Origin: Flavobacteriaceae bacterium
Lineage (GTDB): Bacteria; Bacteroidota; Bacteroidia; Flavobacteriales; Flavobacteriaceae
NCBI GenBank assembly: GCA_002691685.1
Contig: NZIQ01000031.1
Coordinates: 1-58,034 of the forward strand
Length of the DNA stretch: 58,034 nucleotides
Direction: 5' to 3'
Part shown: positions 10,297-21,700 of the stretch, one piece after another
Layout of the letters: each line of letters opens with the position of its first letter
How positions within the stretch are numbered: position 1 is the first letter of the stretch
Made by a program: the position numbers and the translations under genes
Notes under the pieces: model-generated
Seen by the model: the letters and a program-made list of their open reading frames with translations, nothing else
Database searches by the model: none
Told to the model about the DNA's origin: nothing

Positions 10297-11726
10297 TACC
10301 CAAGCTCAGTTGCAATTTCTTCGCAACTATTAATAGTTTCCTCTAAATGAGTCATGTTTGTTCTTGGATTAATTAAACACATCCTAAGAACAACTTGACC
10401 CGTGAGAGTTGTAGTCACTATATGTGCTTTTTGTTGAGCCATAATTACTTTTGAAATTCGAAGATTAGCCTTATCTAAAGATTTTTGATCTAGTTTTTTA
10501 GCGATGGGATTATACCTGAAATTGATGATTCCAATCGAAGCAGGAGCTACAATTTCCCACTTATCACTTTTGCGCAGTTTATCTTCTAAGGCCTTGGCTA
10601 AATCAATATTATAGGTAATCGCCTCTCTAAAATGTGCTAAGCCATAGGTCTTAATCGACATATAGAACTTTAGAGCTCTAAATCTTCTTGTGAGTTGAAT
10701 ACCGTGATCAAAAAAATTGATCTCCGAATCATTGCCTTCGACATCTTTTAAATATTCAGGCTTTTCGGTGAACGTATTTCGCAGCCATTTAGCGTTTCTT
10801 ACAATTAAACATCCCATTTCGTAAGGTTGAAAAAACCATTTATGCGGATCTACTGTCACAGAGTCTGCCTTTTCAATTCCTTTTAACAGGTGTGCGTATT
10901 GTTTTGATAGTATTGTTGCTCCTCCGTAGGCTGCATCTACATGCATCCATATGTCCTCGGTCTTACAAATCTTTCCAATTTCATTTAAATTGTCAATGGT
11001 TCCTGTATTTGTAGTCCCTGCGTTTGCAATAATACAAAAGGGAGAGAGCTTATTTAAACGGTCTTTTGCAATTGCATTTTTAAGCTTATTGATGAATATT
11101 TTAAACTCCTGATCTGTTGGAATAATTCGAATCTGATCTTTGCGAAACCCTATGGTTCGAATGGCTTTGATATTTGAGGAGTGGGTTTGATCAGACATGT
11201 AAATAATAGCCTTCGAAAAATCCTCTCCACATTTTTGTGTTCTGGCCGTTACTAGGGCGGTTAGATTTGCCATAGAACCACCACTTGTAAAGATTCCTCC
11301 TCCCCTTTTTAGGGGAAACTTAAACCAATTGAGCATCCAGTTGATACAAACAATCTCAAGTTCTGCAGCAGCCGCAGAGGCATTCCAACCACCGGAGAAT
11401 ACATTGAATCCCGTTGCCAAGGTATCTGACATACTAGAAATAAAATTGCTAGGGCCAGGAACAAAAGAATAAAACTTAGGGTGGCTTAAAATATTGGCTT
11501 TATTTAAGACATTGTTTAAAACAAAATCAAGCACTTCTTGAGATGGCGTAGAGAATTCGGGAGCTTGTTCCAACAAGAGGTCGTCCATCTCCTTACGAGT
11601 GGCCAAATTAATAGGGGATTTCTCTTCTTGCGTACTGAAATGATCGACTATAGCGTCAATAACCTTGTAACCATAGGTTCTCATTTCATCCTCTGACAAC
11701 CTAAAATCTTTATCGGTTTTCTGCAT
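10293..11726 (-). CDS. PLP-dependent aromatic amino acid decarboxylase family
   Basis: VDAAYGG, SVTVDPHKWFFQPYE Lys motif; group II decarboxylase architecture. Confidence 0.88.
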   Translation of the reverse strand: MQKTDKDFRLSEDEMRTYGYKVIDAIVDHFSTQEEKSPINLATRKEMDDLLLEQAPEFSTPSQEVLDFVLNNVLNKANILSHPKFYSFVPGPSNFISSMSDTLATGFNVFSGGWNASAAAAELEIVCINWMLNWFKFPLKRGGGIFTSGGSMANLTALVTARTQKCGEDFSKAIIYMSDQTHSSNIKAIRTIGFRKDQIRIIPTDQEFKIFINKLKNAIAKDRLNKLSPFCIIANAGTTNTGTIDNLNEIGKICKTEDIWMHVDAAYGGATILSKQYAHLLKGIEKADSVTVDPHKWFFQPYEMGCLIVRNAKWLRNTFTEKPEYLKDVEGNDSEINFFDHGIQLTRRFRALKFYMSIKTYGLAHFREAITYNIDLAKALEDKLRKSDKWEIVAPASIGIINFRYNPIAKKLDQKSLDKANLRISKVIMAQQKAHIVTTTLTGQVVLRMCLINPRTNMTHLEETINSCEEIATELGY

Positions 11727-11868
11727 ATCTTGTGTTTAGCACTGCAAAAATACTAATATCCTATGATGAAGCCTTTTTTTAATTTCTAAAGAGTTCAGTT
11801 GGAAATTAATTGGATATTTATTCGGTAAACTTTTGACTTTTAAGTATTTTCCAAACAAATTAACCGAT

Positions 11869-13182
11869 ATGAACAGACAAAAATTTATCAGACAAAGCTC
11901 ACTTCTATTAGGAACAGCTATGATGTATCCCTATAATTTAAGTCTTGCCAATTCAACAGGGGTTCTCGGCGCCAACGATCGCATTCGTTTAGGAGTGATT
12001 GGTATAAACGGCATGGGCTGGGCCGATATGCTTGCTTTAATTCGAATAGATGGTGTTGAGATTGCTGCCATTTGCGATGTTGATCAAAACGTAATTGACA
12101 AGCGTTTGGCTGAATTAAAAAAAGAAAATATAAAGGTTCAATCTTACAAGGAATACACCGATTTATTGAACGATAAAAATATTGATGCCGTCATCATTGG
12201 AACTCCAGATCACTGGCACCCGTTAATGATGATTCACGCTGCACAAGCTGGTAAGCATATTTACTGTGAAAAACCGATTGGAAATTCAATTGGAGAATGT
12301 ATAGCCATGGAAAATGCACAAAGAAAATACAATACCATCGCTCAAGTCGGTCAATGGCAACGCAGTCAAAAACATTTTCAAGAGGCCATATCTTTTGTGC
12401 ATTCTGGTGTTTTGGGGCCGATAAGAACGGTTAAGGTTTGGTGTTATCAAGGATGGATGCGACCCGCACCTATTGTACAAGACAGTGCTCCACCTACTGG
12501 CGTGAATTATGAAAAATGGCTTGGCCCTGCTCCCATAATACCCTTTAATTCAAGTAGATTTCATTTTCATTTCAGATGGTTTTGGGATTACGCTGGTGGT
12601 CTTATGACTGATTGGGGAGTTCACTTATTAGACTACGCCTTATTAGGAATGAAGGCCTCTTTACCCAACTCTATCGTTGCTATGGGTGGCAAATTTGCTT
12701 ATCCTAATTTGGCCGAAGAAACACCTGATACCTTAACAACCCTTTATGAATTCGATGATTTTAATTTGGTATGGGATTCTGCAATGGGAATTGACAATGG
12801 TTCTTATGGAAGAGATCACGGAATTGCCTTTATTGGAAATCATGCCACTCTTGTATTAAATAGAGGTGGATGGGAGGTTATCGAAGAAAAGAACAGTGCT
12901 CAAAAAATAGCTAAACCTCTAGTTACTCCTGAGGATAATGGTCTTTTTAAACATGCAGATAACTTTATTGACGCCATTCGATCAAATAATTCAACCCTAC
13001 TAAATTGTTCAATAGAACAGGGTGGACATGTTGCTAAAGTGGCTCAAATGGGTAATATCGCTTTCAGATCTGGTCATAAACTCTATTGGGACAAATCTAC
13101 GAATGGATTTACAGACAGCGCCATAAATGAGCAGTACCTAAATAGTTCTTATCACAACGGTTATTCCTTGCCTAAGATTTAA
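11869..13182 (+). CDS. Gfo/Idh/MocA family oxidoreductase
   Basis: RLGVIGINGMGWADM, GTPDHWHPLMMIHAAQAGKHIYCEKPIG; start reassigned to MNRQKFIRQ. Confidence 0.88.
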   Translation: MNRQKFIRQSSLLLGTAMMYPYNLSLANSTGVLGANDRIRLGVIGINGMGWADMLALIRIDGVEIAAICDVDQNVIDKRLAELKKENIKVQSYKEYTDLLNDKNIDAVIIGTPDHWHPLMMIHAAQAGKHIYCEKPIGNSIGECIAMENAQRKYNTIAQVGQWQRSQKHFQEAISFVHSGVLGPIRTVKVWCYQGWMRPAPIVQDSAPPTGVNYEKWLGPAPIIPFNSSRFHFHFRWFWDYAGGLMTDWGVHLLDYALLGMKASLPNSIVAMGGKFAYPNLAEETPDTLTTLYEFDDFNLVWDSAMGIDNGSYGRDHGIAFIGNHATLVLNRGGWEVIEEKNSAQKIAKPLVTPEDNGLFKHADNFIDAIRSNNSTLLNCSIEQGGHVAKVAQMGNIAFRSGHKLYWDKSTNGFTDSAINEQYLNSSYHNGYSLPKI

Positions 13183-13190
13183 TTTGAATC

Positions 13191-13718
13191 TTATGGCTCT
13201 TTGTAATTGGTATTCTCTCTTTGTCCTAAAAGAGAAGAGGCTGATAATAATAAATCAGTGTATTCTGTAATTGACGAGACTAGACCCTCTTCGTTAACTT
13301 CATAGATGTAGACGTATTTATTGTTGTAGGTATCGTATAGTGCCTCACTCTCACCGTGCCAAATAAGTGCTGCTCCGTTCTCATCCGCAATGATTTTGTC
13401 GAAATTAAAAATAAGTCCATTAGGCATGGTTGCTAAGGCAGGGGTTAAAAACTCATTAATAAAAGAATCGTAACTGTCATATGTTCGTGAAAGTGGTCGA
13501 CCGTCGTTCCATTTTAGGGTACCCGATAAAATAAATTTGAAATCATCACTAATGGTATTTTGAAAAGAATCCATATCTCCAGAAGAAATGAATTCGAAAT
13601 TTTGAAGTACAACTTCCTTTGTTTTCATTCTTTTTAATTGGGCCTCATTCTCTTTTGGTGTCATTTCACATGAACAAATAAATAAAGCACTACACGCTAT
13701 AAGGATTAGTTTTTTCAT
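13191..13718 (-). CDS. NTF2-like/SnoaL-type lipoprotein
   Basis: Lipobox-like ACSALFICSC; NTF2-like pattern (NFEFISSGDMDSFQNTISDDFKF). Confidence 0.6.
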   Translation of the reverse strand: MKKLILIACSALFICSCEMTPKENEAQLKRMKTKEVVLQNFEFISSGDMDSFQNTISDDFKFILSGTLKWNDGRPLSRTYDSYDSFINEFLTPALATMPNGLIFNFDKIIADENGAALIWHGESEALYDTYNNKYVYIYEVNEEGLVSSITEYTDLLLSASSLLGQRENTNYKEP

Positions 13719-13728
13719 TAGTATTTTT

Positions 13729-14208
13729 TTAAGGTTGTTCTAAGTTCGTATTCCAGATGTCTTTTTTACAAAGCCACTTTCCATCACTTTGTTTTTCCCA
13801 TACTACAATGTATTTGCCATTGTCTTGAATTAATTCCTGGTCAACAGTCATCTGTATATCGTATAAGCCTGTTTCATAAGCGTATTGGCCTTGATGCAGT
13901 ACTTCTAAAGTTTTCAAATCTAGAGTACCCTTTCCCATTTCAATTTCATCTTCATACATTTTTTGAATGGCCTCTCGTCCAACAACAAAATCTGCATGAG
14001 GTGGAATTACAACTGCATCGGTGGTATGAAGATCTGCAATTCCTTTCGCATTTCCGCTGTTGTAATTGTTTACCCATTTTTCGTTATTAACGATGACAAT
14101 AGCTTCTACATCTATTGTGTTTGAATCACAGGCTTGAAGAAGGATAATAAAGGTGAGTGCGATAAAATTTTTCATATTATGTGTTTGTTTGACCGTACTT
14201 TGAAGCAT
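13729..14208 (-). CDS. DUF4440/SgcJ-like NTF2-superfamily protein
   Basis: WVNNYNSGNAKGIADLHTTDAVVIPP pattern. Confidence 0.7.
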   Translation of the reverse strand: MLQSTVKQTHNMKNFIALTFIILLQACDSNTIDVEAIVIVNNEKWVNNYNSGNAKGIADLHTTDAVVIPPHADFVVGREAIQKMYEDEIEMGKGTLDLKTLEVLHQGQYAYETGLYDIQMTVDQELIQDNGKYIVVWEKQSDGKWLCKKDIWNTNLEQP

Positions 14209-14599
14209 ATAAAAGACTGAGCACGGGAATTAAAGAAATAATCATTACTGGTATTGGCGGATGTGTTGACCCCCCAGAAATTAACGTGATAAAATCTGGC
14301 AAGGTCCAAAATAGATGTAGAATAAATAAAATAAAACAGGCTGCTTTAAGTGCTTCGGTATGTTTTAATCGCATGGTATAAATCACTGATAATACAATCC
14401 CAAGTGATATAAATCCTATGACTGAGAACATGATGTCTAAAACCTCTAATGCAGGTTGACTAGATGCTAGTCCTTCAATATTGAAATCTCCTATCATTTC
14501 ACTTTTAAAATCATCATTAATTTTTATTAGTATCAATGGAATGAATTGCAGTAAATCAAAGATCAATGTTATGATGAGCAAGGTTTTAATTTTTTTCAT
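14177..14599 (-). CDS. small integral membrane protein
   Basis: Four hydrophobic segments. Confidence 0.5.
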   Translation of the reverse strand: MKKIKTLLIITLIFDLLQFIPLILIKINDDFKSEMIGDFNIEGLASSQPALEVLDIMFSVIGFISLGIVLSVIYTMRLKHTEALKAACFILFILHLFWTLPDFITLISGGSTHPPIPVMIISLIPVLSLLYASKYGQTNT

Positions 14600-14683
14600 T
14601 GTTTATTGGTTTTAAGTTGTTTTGTAGTTGTTAGTGGTGCTCAAACTTTGATTCTATTTCAAATCTGAACCTCTTCAGGCGTG

Positions 14684-15139
14684 TTACTTTCTTGAGTATC
14701 CTCCAATAGACTCTCTGTATTCGATGACAAAACCGTTATCAGCAGTAAAGGTTTTAAATTCATCTGTTGCGTTTCCAATGGTTATAAAAGACTCTATTTC
14801 AAAAAGCTCAAAAAATTTGTCAAAGTTTGGACCATTAATGAAATCTTTACCGTGTTGAATACCATCTTCACTGTTGTTATATCGTTCGATTAGGGTCACT
14901 TTACTTCCGTCTTCAGAGATGAAGTATCCATAAATGCTAGAGGGTTCTCTTTCTTTGATAAATACTGCAAGGTATTGGGTGAACTCCTCTACCTTTTCTT
15001 TTGAATTGCCTTTTGTATTGAGTTCTATAATGAAGGTTAGCTCTTTAGAATCAGCATCATCTATGGCCTCTAATTGTTTTGAAGGGCTAGCGCAACTTAT
15101 GAAAAAAGATAGTGCAATAAAGCAAAGAAATTTATACAT
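14684..15139 (-). CDS. putative quinol monooxygenase/ABM-like lipoprotein
   Basis: Lipoprotein-like start MYKFLCFIALSFFISCAS; ABM-like pattern YFISEDGSKVTLIERYNNSEDGIQHGKDF. Confidence 0.5.
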   Translation of the reverse strand: MYKFLCFIALSFFISCASPSKQLEAIDDADSKELTFIIELNTKGNSKEKVEEFTQYLAVFIKEREPSSIYGYFISEDGSKVTLIERYNNSEDGIQHGKDFINGPNFDKFFELFEIESFITIGNATDEFKTFTADNGFVIEYRESIGGYSRK

Positions 15140-15250
15140 GGTGTTAGTTGTTTGAATTTAAATTTAAATAAATTCTTGAAATATCAAATAATCTTTTGAA
15201 ATAGATGAAGTTTATGAAATGAACAACTTCTATAGATGAAGAATCTATAC

Positions 15251-15281
15251 AAAAAAACCCTAACAGGTTTTGTCAGGGTTT
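15251..15281 (-). terminator. rho-independent terminator downstream of tRNA-His
   Basis: Minus strand AAACCCTGACA-AAACC-TGTTAGGGTTTTTTT hairpin plus T-tract. Confidence 0.8.
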
Positions 15282-15287
15282 AAAATG

Positions 15288-15362
15288 GGTGGAAGACCGG
15301 GTTCGAACCGGCGACCTCTGGAACCACAATCCAGCGCTCTAACCAACTGAGCTACAACCACC
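15288..15362 (-). tRNA. tRNA-His (anticodon GTG)
   Basis: Minus strand GGTGGTTGTAGCTCAGTTGGTTAGAGCGCTGGATTGTGGTTCCAGAGGTCGCCGGTTCGAACCCGGTCTTCCACCC; extra G-1 typical of tRNA-His. Confidence 0.92.
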
Positions 15363-15378
15363 GTTTAATTTGCGATTG

Positions 15379-15408
15379 CAAATGTACTTCTTTTAAAGAA
15401 TTCAACAA
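15379..15408 (-). promoter_or_regulatory. Bacteroidota-type promoter for tRNA-His (TTG-N19-TACATTTG)
   Basis: Minus strand -33 TTG (15406..15408) and -7 TACATTTG (15379..15386), 19 nt apart. Confidence 0.7.
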
Positions 15409-15524
15409 AGAATTATGCTTTTTGATAAAGAATGTATTTCATCGAAAAATTGAAAATCTAATACTCATATTATACGAATCATCTGAGGTTCTTCGTTTTC
15501 ATACAAGCCACAATTAACAAGACC

Positions 15525-16868
15525 TTGGTGAACTTAACATACTACATCAAAACTGTAACCTTATTTTTATTCTTTCAAAGTCTAAAAACAGATCAACCCG
15601 AGTCACAAAGCTTAGGCGATGAAGCTTTTGAAAATCAAAGGTTTGAATGGGCCTTACATTACTATGACAAAGAACGGAATGACAGTCTTAATCCCGTTCT
15701 TAATTTTAAACTTGCTCAAACTTTTTACCAATTAAACGACTTAGACTCTACCAAATACTACGCGGCATTGGCCTATCAACAAATTCCTCAAAGTTCAGAT
15801 ATTGACCCTTATATATTGTCCAATCAAATTCTTGAGTTTTTAAAAGAAATTAAAGCCTATGAACTTGCCTGGTCTTTAAGTGACATCTATAAATCGACAA
15901 ACGCGAACTATCAAAAACATCTCATTGATTATCAAAACACAGACCTTGCTTCAGCTTATGAAATAGCTCGCTTAAAATCATTGATCACCTTTTTAATCAT
16001 TTTATTTCTAACCTCTATCGGTTTTATTATTTATGGGGTTGTGTTTGTTCAGAATAAAAAAGGAAAATTTGTTCGCCGAATTCGAAACAGCACTAAAGAA
16101 ATTTCAAAGCTTGAGGACAAAATTGCTACACTAAATGATGAAAATTCCACAAAAGACAGACTCTTCTCCGTAATTGGACATGATCTCAGAGGTCCAATTG
16201 GATCCTTAAAAGGTATTCTAGAGCTCACCCAAACTAAGGAACTTAAGGGTAAAGAATTAATGGATTTTATCCCCAATCTTATCGCAGATGTGGAACGGGT
16301 TCAATTTACATTAAACAACCTATTAAATTGGGGGCAGGCACAAATGAATAAAACTCAGGTACGAAAAGGTACAGTGACTCTTCGAAAGGTCGTTGATTCT
16401 AATATACAATTACTGCAAAAATCAGCTTCTGATAAAAGCATCAAGATTATTCAAAATATTAATGAAAAAGTGAAATTTTGGGCAGACAAACACCATATCG
16501 ATATCATTATTCGAAATCTACTCAGTAACGCTATAAAGTTTACTCCTGAAAATGGTTTAATCACCCTTGAAGTATTTGATGCCAAGGATGGTTTCTGGGA
16601 ACTTCACATCAAAGATACAGGGGTTGGCTTAGAAGCTTCTGTTATAGAATCTATATTAAATACCAGCCGAGTTCATTCTACCTATGGAACTCAAAATGAA
16701 AAAGGGACAGGAATTGGTTTATCACTTTGTCTGGATATGGTAACAAGAAATAATGGTCAAATGACTGTAGCAAGTGAGCCTGGTAAGGGATCTACCTTTA
16801 TGATTAAGCTTCCTGCAAAATTAGGTAGATCAGTAAGTAAGCCTATTTCAAATCAAAAAGGGAATTGA
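15525..16868 (+). CDS. TPR-type sensor histidine kinase with TM segment
   Basis: SVIGHDLRGPIGSLKGILE H-box, RNLLSNAIKFTPENG N-box, GTGIGLSLCLDMV; non-ATG start. Confidence 0.85.
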   Translation: MVNLTYYIKTVTLFLFFQSLKTDQPESQSLGDEAFENQRFEWALHYYDKERNDSLNPVLNFKLAQTFYQLNDLDSTKYYAALAYQQIPQSSDIDPYILSNQILEFLKEIKAYELAWSLSDIYKSTNANYQKHLIDYQNTDLASAYEIARLKSLITFLIILFLTSIGFIIYGVVFVQNKKGKFVRRIRNSTKEISKLEDKIATLNDENSTKDRLFSVIGHDLRGPIGSLKGILELTQTKELKGKELMDFIPNLIADVERVQFTLNNLLNWGQAQMNKTQVRKGTVTLRKVVDSNIQLLQKSASDKSIKIIQNINEKVKFWADKHHIDIIIRNLLSNAIKFTPENGLITLEVFDAKDGFWELHIKDTGVGLEASVIESILNTSRVHSTYGTQNEKGTGIGLSLCLDMVTRNNGQMTVASEPGKGSTFMIKLPAKLGRSVSKPISNQKGN

Positions 16869-17565
16869 CGCCCATATAGCGTTCAACCGTAAAACCTTCT
16901 GCATAAGTTACGCCTATCATACGCCCTAGATCAGATGCTCTAAAACTTACACTGTCTAAAAAGGCTTTACTGCTAATTGGAGTCGTTGGTTCTTTGCTGT
17001 TAGGGTCGTAGAACTGACTCTTATATGCCTTCACAGACTCCATTTTCGTATTGATGTGCTCCCCAATATCTACCAATATATCTGGTCGAATATCTTTCCA
17101 TTGAATGTAGTGATATACGGCCTTGGGCCTCCATGGTAGCTGCAGATTTGCATCACTGTCAAAGGTTTCTATCTTTTTCAATCCACTTAGAAAACAACTA
17201 TCACTCAAAAGTTGACTCGCCCGTCCATGGTCAATGTGTCTATCTTCTATGGCATTACATATTACAATTTCAGGTTTGTATTTTCGAATGACTTCAATTA
17301 CTCTTAATTGGGTTTCTTTATCATTTTTAAAAAATCCATCCGCCAAACACATGTTTTCTCTGAAATCTGCTCCGAGAATTTTTAAGGCGTTGTTCGCTTC
17401 TTGACACCTTAAATCTATACTGCCTCTCGTACCCAGTTCACCTTGCGTAAGATCAACTAGACCTACACGCTTACCAAGACTAACTTCTTTCGCTACCGTT
17501 CCTCCAGCACCAAGTTCAATATCATCTGGATGTGCGCCGAATACTAATAAATCAACGTTTTTCAT
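16843..17565 (-). CDS. bshB1: bacillithiol biosynthesis deacetylase BshB1
   Basis: VFGAHPDDIELGAGGTVAKE...LVDLTQGELGTRGS; PIG-L family BshB1-like. Confidence 0.88.
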   Translation of the reverse strand: MKNVDLLVFGAHPDDIELGAGGTVAKEVSLGKRVGLVDLTQGELGTRGSIDLRCQEANNALKILGADFRENMCLADGFFKNDKETQLRVIEVIRKYKPEIVICNAIEDRHIDHGRASQLLSDSCFLSGLKKIETFDSDANLQLPWRPKAVYHYIQWKDIRPDILVDIGEHINTKMESVKAYKSQFYDPNSKEPTTPISSKAFLDSVSFRASDLGRMIGVTYAEGFTVERYMGVNSLFDLK

Positions 17566-18716
17566 AATTGAAGAAGAGCTTGATCAATATCAGCAGTTAA
17601 ATCGTTGAAATCTTCAATTCCAACAGAAAGTCTTAATAAACCATCTTTGATCCCCTGAGCCAATCTCTCTTCTCTAGGCATTAAAGCATGCGATGCAACA
17701 GATGGCAGTAATATAGTACTTTCAATACCTGCAAGAGATAGAGAGGGTTTTATCAACTTTAAATGACGAATGAAATCTAATGCTTTATCTTCTTGTCGAA
17801 TTTCAAAGGAAAGCATCCCACCAAAATCGTTCATTTGAGAGAGAGCTAAATTATGATCAGGATGTGAGCCTAAACCAGGATAATGCACCTGGGTAATCTC
17901 ACTGTGTTTTTGCAGATGTAAAGCCAAGCGCATCGCATTATAACTTTGTTCTTTAACTCGAAGGCCCATGGTTTTAATGCTGCGCTCTAACAACCAAACA
18001 GTGTAATCACTTAGATTTCCCCCATAGCAGATAGCTGCATCCCAAATTTTTTTGATAAGAGACGTGCTTCCAGCAACTGCTCCGGCTGATATATCCGAAT
18101 GTCCGCCCATGTATTTTGTTGCTGAATGTATCACTAAATCAATTCCTAAGGTTATAGGGTTTTGATTGACAGGACTTGCAAAAGTATTGTCAATCATGCT
18201 AATCAGCTTATTGGATTTGCACAAATCTGCAATGGCCTTGATGTCGGTTAAGCGCATTAAGGGATTTGATGGTGACTCTATATAAATGAACTTGGTATTG
18301 TTTTGGATTTTTGCTTGAAAATCTTCTATATTATTGCCCTCAACAAAATCATATGCTATACCATAGCGATTCAACTGAGTGGTAATGAAGTGATACGTTC
18401 CTCCATATATTTCTCGTTGAAATATTGCGTGATCTCCTTTAGCCAAAAACGACATTAGTACAGTAGAAATCGCGGCCATTCCACTAGTAAAAATCAATGC
18501 GTCTTCAGCCATCTCTAAGGCTGCTATTTTTTTATTTAAGGCTTCCTGATTGGGTGTATTAAAATATCTTGGATATCTCTTTATTTCCACCTGATCCCAA
18601 GCATAGGATGTCGAGGGATATAAGGGTGACACAGCTGACTTAAAGGTGTCGTCTTTTAATTCTCCTGCGTGAACTGATCGCGTATTAATATGTGAATTTT
18701 CACTCATTGACTTCAA
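17562..18716 (-). CDS. trans-sulfuration PLP enzyme (cystathionine gamma-synthase/lyase family)
   Basis: SATKYMGGHSD PLP-Lys motif, ESPSNPLMRL. Confidence 0.88.
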   Translation of the reverse strand: MKSMSENSHINTRSVHAGELKDDTFKSAVSPLYPSTSYAWDQVEIKRYPRYFNTPNQEALNKKIAALEMAEDALIFTSGMAAISTVLMSFLAKGDHAIFQREIYGGTYHFITTQLNRYGIAYDFVEGNNIEDFQAKIQNNTKFIYIESPSNPLMRLTDIKAIADLCKSNKLISMIDNTFASPVNQNPITLGIDLVIHSATKYMGGHSDISAGAVAGSTSLIKKIWDAAICYGGNLSDYTVWLLERSIKTMGLRVKEQSYNAMRLALHLQKHSEITQVHYPGLGSHPDHNLALSQMNDFGGMLSFEIRQEDKALDFIRHLKLIKPSLSLAGIESTILLPSVASHALMPREERLAQGIKDGLLRLSVGIEDFNDLTADIDQALLQL

Positions 18717-18725
18717 ATTAATGCT

Positions 18726-21700
18726 TTAATAATATTTCTTGTATTTCAGGTAACTGAAATATCCAAGCACCAAAACTCCAGCAACCGTATACCACACAAA
18801 ACTAGGAGTGATAACCTGATCTCCACTGGCGTATGAATGCAGTCCTACAAGATAAAAATTAACTCCAAAATAAGTCATCATTATACTGGAAAAAGCGATA
18901 ATACTGGCTAGATTAAAAGCCCATACCCCTTTTAAGGAAGGAATCAGACGCATATGCAACACAAATGCATAGACCATAATTGAAATTAAAGCCCAGGTTT
19001 CTTTTGGGTCCCAACCCCAATATCGGCCCCAACTTTCATTAGCCCATTGACCTCCTAAGAAATTACCTATGGTAAGCATAAGCAACCCAATAGTTAATGA
19101 CAATTCATTGATAATCGTCAATTCTTTTATGCTTGATTTCATGCGATCTCGTGTATCTGTTTTTAAGAGCAGCAACAATATGAGGTTTACAACTCCTAAG
19201 ATCATTCCAACGGTCAAGGGACCATAGCTACCTACAATAACAGCAACGTGTATCATTAACCAATAAGAATCTAAAACGGGTTGCAAATTGGCAATCGCCG
19301 GATCTACCCAACTTTGATGTGCAATCCAAAGCAACATTGAACTCACAAATGTAGTTGAAGCAATGGTGAAGTTACTCTTTCGACCCAGAGCAATACCTAT
19401 GGCCATCGTCGCCCAAGAAACGTACAATATACTCTCGTAGGCATCACTCCAAGGTGCATGTCCAGAAATATAGGAGCGGGCAATGAGACCAAAGGTGTGT
19501 AGTACAAACAAGCCGTAAATAATTACTTTAAATGCATTAATGGTAAATTTTAATGTTCTTCTATCCTTATAAATTTGTGCCACTAAAACAAAAAATAACA
19601 CTAAACCAAATAACACATAGTACCTGTAGAGTTTATTGAATATATCCCACTTGTTATAACTGATTTCAGCTTGAATTTTTCTTTCACTGGGCATAACTTC
19701 TGAACCTAATTTTCTTTGACTTTTCTTAAGGCTATTCAAGATTTTGTCTGCTTCAGTGTAATCTTTTGAGATCTGTGCCTGATTTAATAACTGCAGATAA
19801 TAAGGTAATGAATTGGCAACGAAACTTCCATATAAGGTGTCAGAGACTGTAAAAACTCCTGTTCTATACTCAATTGAAGAAATCCATTTATTGTTTTCGT
19901 CTTGGGGTAATGGAAATATCTTCAAGATTTCTCCACTTAAAGCTCGGTTTAATAAGGCTAGCTTTTCTCCAGCCTGTTTAAAATCTTGTTGAAATTTATT
20001 GGGTGTATTTGTCTTATAAGCCTCTTCAAGAAAGGGGTCGAGTTTATTTACTCCTTTTTGATCGAAAAAGTCAGTGACTTTTACGTATTTCTGACCTTGT
20101 TCGATTCCAATTATTTTGCGAATACTATCGTTTTCTTCCTTTTTGTCTAAGGCAATAAAGGGGGTATTATACCATAAGCCAGGGTACAACATCATTGAAA
20201 GCATGACCTGCTCAGCTGATAAATCTTGATAAGTATCTTTGTAACTTAATTTTCTAAGTAATTCACTGGCAAAGGTATGTATAGGTTTCATGCGTCCCCC
20301 ATCGTCTTGAATCACGAGTTCTGCAAAATTTTTAGCGTGTTCAGCGTCAATAGACGTAACCCTGATTATGGAGTCCATTTCTTGATTAGAAGGTAGTTGC
20401 GAATTCACATTTTGACCATAAACCGAGGACAATGCAAAAAACAACAGAACTGCACCCACTGTCTTTTGATTTTGAATTCTTTTGAGTGATTTAGCTAAAT
20501 CCTTGAAACGTGTTTTACCAAAAAACATAATTCCCATAAAGCCGATATATAATAAAAAGTATCCAATATAGGTGATCCACGTACCCCAAAAATCGTGATT
20601 TACGGAAAGAATACTTCCTTTTTCATCTGGAAAGAAACTGGCCTGAAAAAATCGAAAACCTTTGTGATCTAATACGTGATTCATATAGATATTAAAATCA
20701 AAGGGACGCTCATCTTCGATGGTTACCTTACTCATGAAGGATGAATAGTTACGTTCTGTTCCTGGATATTTTTCAGCAATAAAATCATTGAGTTTAATTG
20801 AAAAAGGGAGGTTTAATTGCTTAGATCCATATCTGAAATAATAGGTCAAACCATCAAATTCAATAGGCTCGCTAAATGATGTAGATCCCTGCCCTCCATA
20901 TACAATAATCTCCTTTGCTTTATTCTCTGAAGAGAGACGCAAAATCATCGCATCTAGTGTATCGTCTGTTTTTTCAGACTCCGGAACTTTTAACAACCCG
21001 TATGTTCCTTTCACAGGAAACTCTGGGAAAACAAACTGCATCTCGCCTACTAAATACAATGATCTCAGTTGTAATTCTGAAGAGGTGTTTGCTTCAAGAC
21101 TTCCTTGAAATTGATCAGCCATACGCATAAAACTTCCTTCAAAAGGACTTTCAATAAAGAGATTCCCTCTTTCATCTTCAGTAATATTAATAGTACCTTG
21201 TGTAGGCTTGTTATAACTAAAAAGCACATTGTTAATATTAACTATCTCCCCTCTTTTTATGTAATGATCATGTCGATTACCGTCTCCTGACTCCACCACC
21301 TTTATATAATAATCACCCTGCTCGTCTTCAATAAGGTCTTGTTTGGCTCCTTCAATAAAATCTAGTAGTTCAATTTTAAATTTAGAAGACTCAAAAGAAG
21401 ATTTCCAAGGTAAAGAATTGCGGCTACCTTGTTCTGTAATCAAAATTCGATCTTCTAAAATTTTACGTTGTAATTGACCCTCCACCTCGCCGTCTAAAAG
21501 AACTGTCAAATAAGTTCGTTCGGATAGAAATACCGAAGAAGTTTCACCTTCTCTAATAGGCATGCTTCCTTCATAACCAATGTAACGAGTAACTCCCGCT
21601 CCTAGAATGATTAAAATCCAACTCAAATGTAGCATGAGTAAAGGCCACTTATTTAACTGCCATAAATTATACCTCTTAATGTTGCCAATGAAGGTAACCA

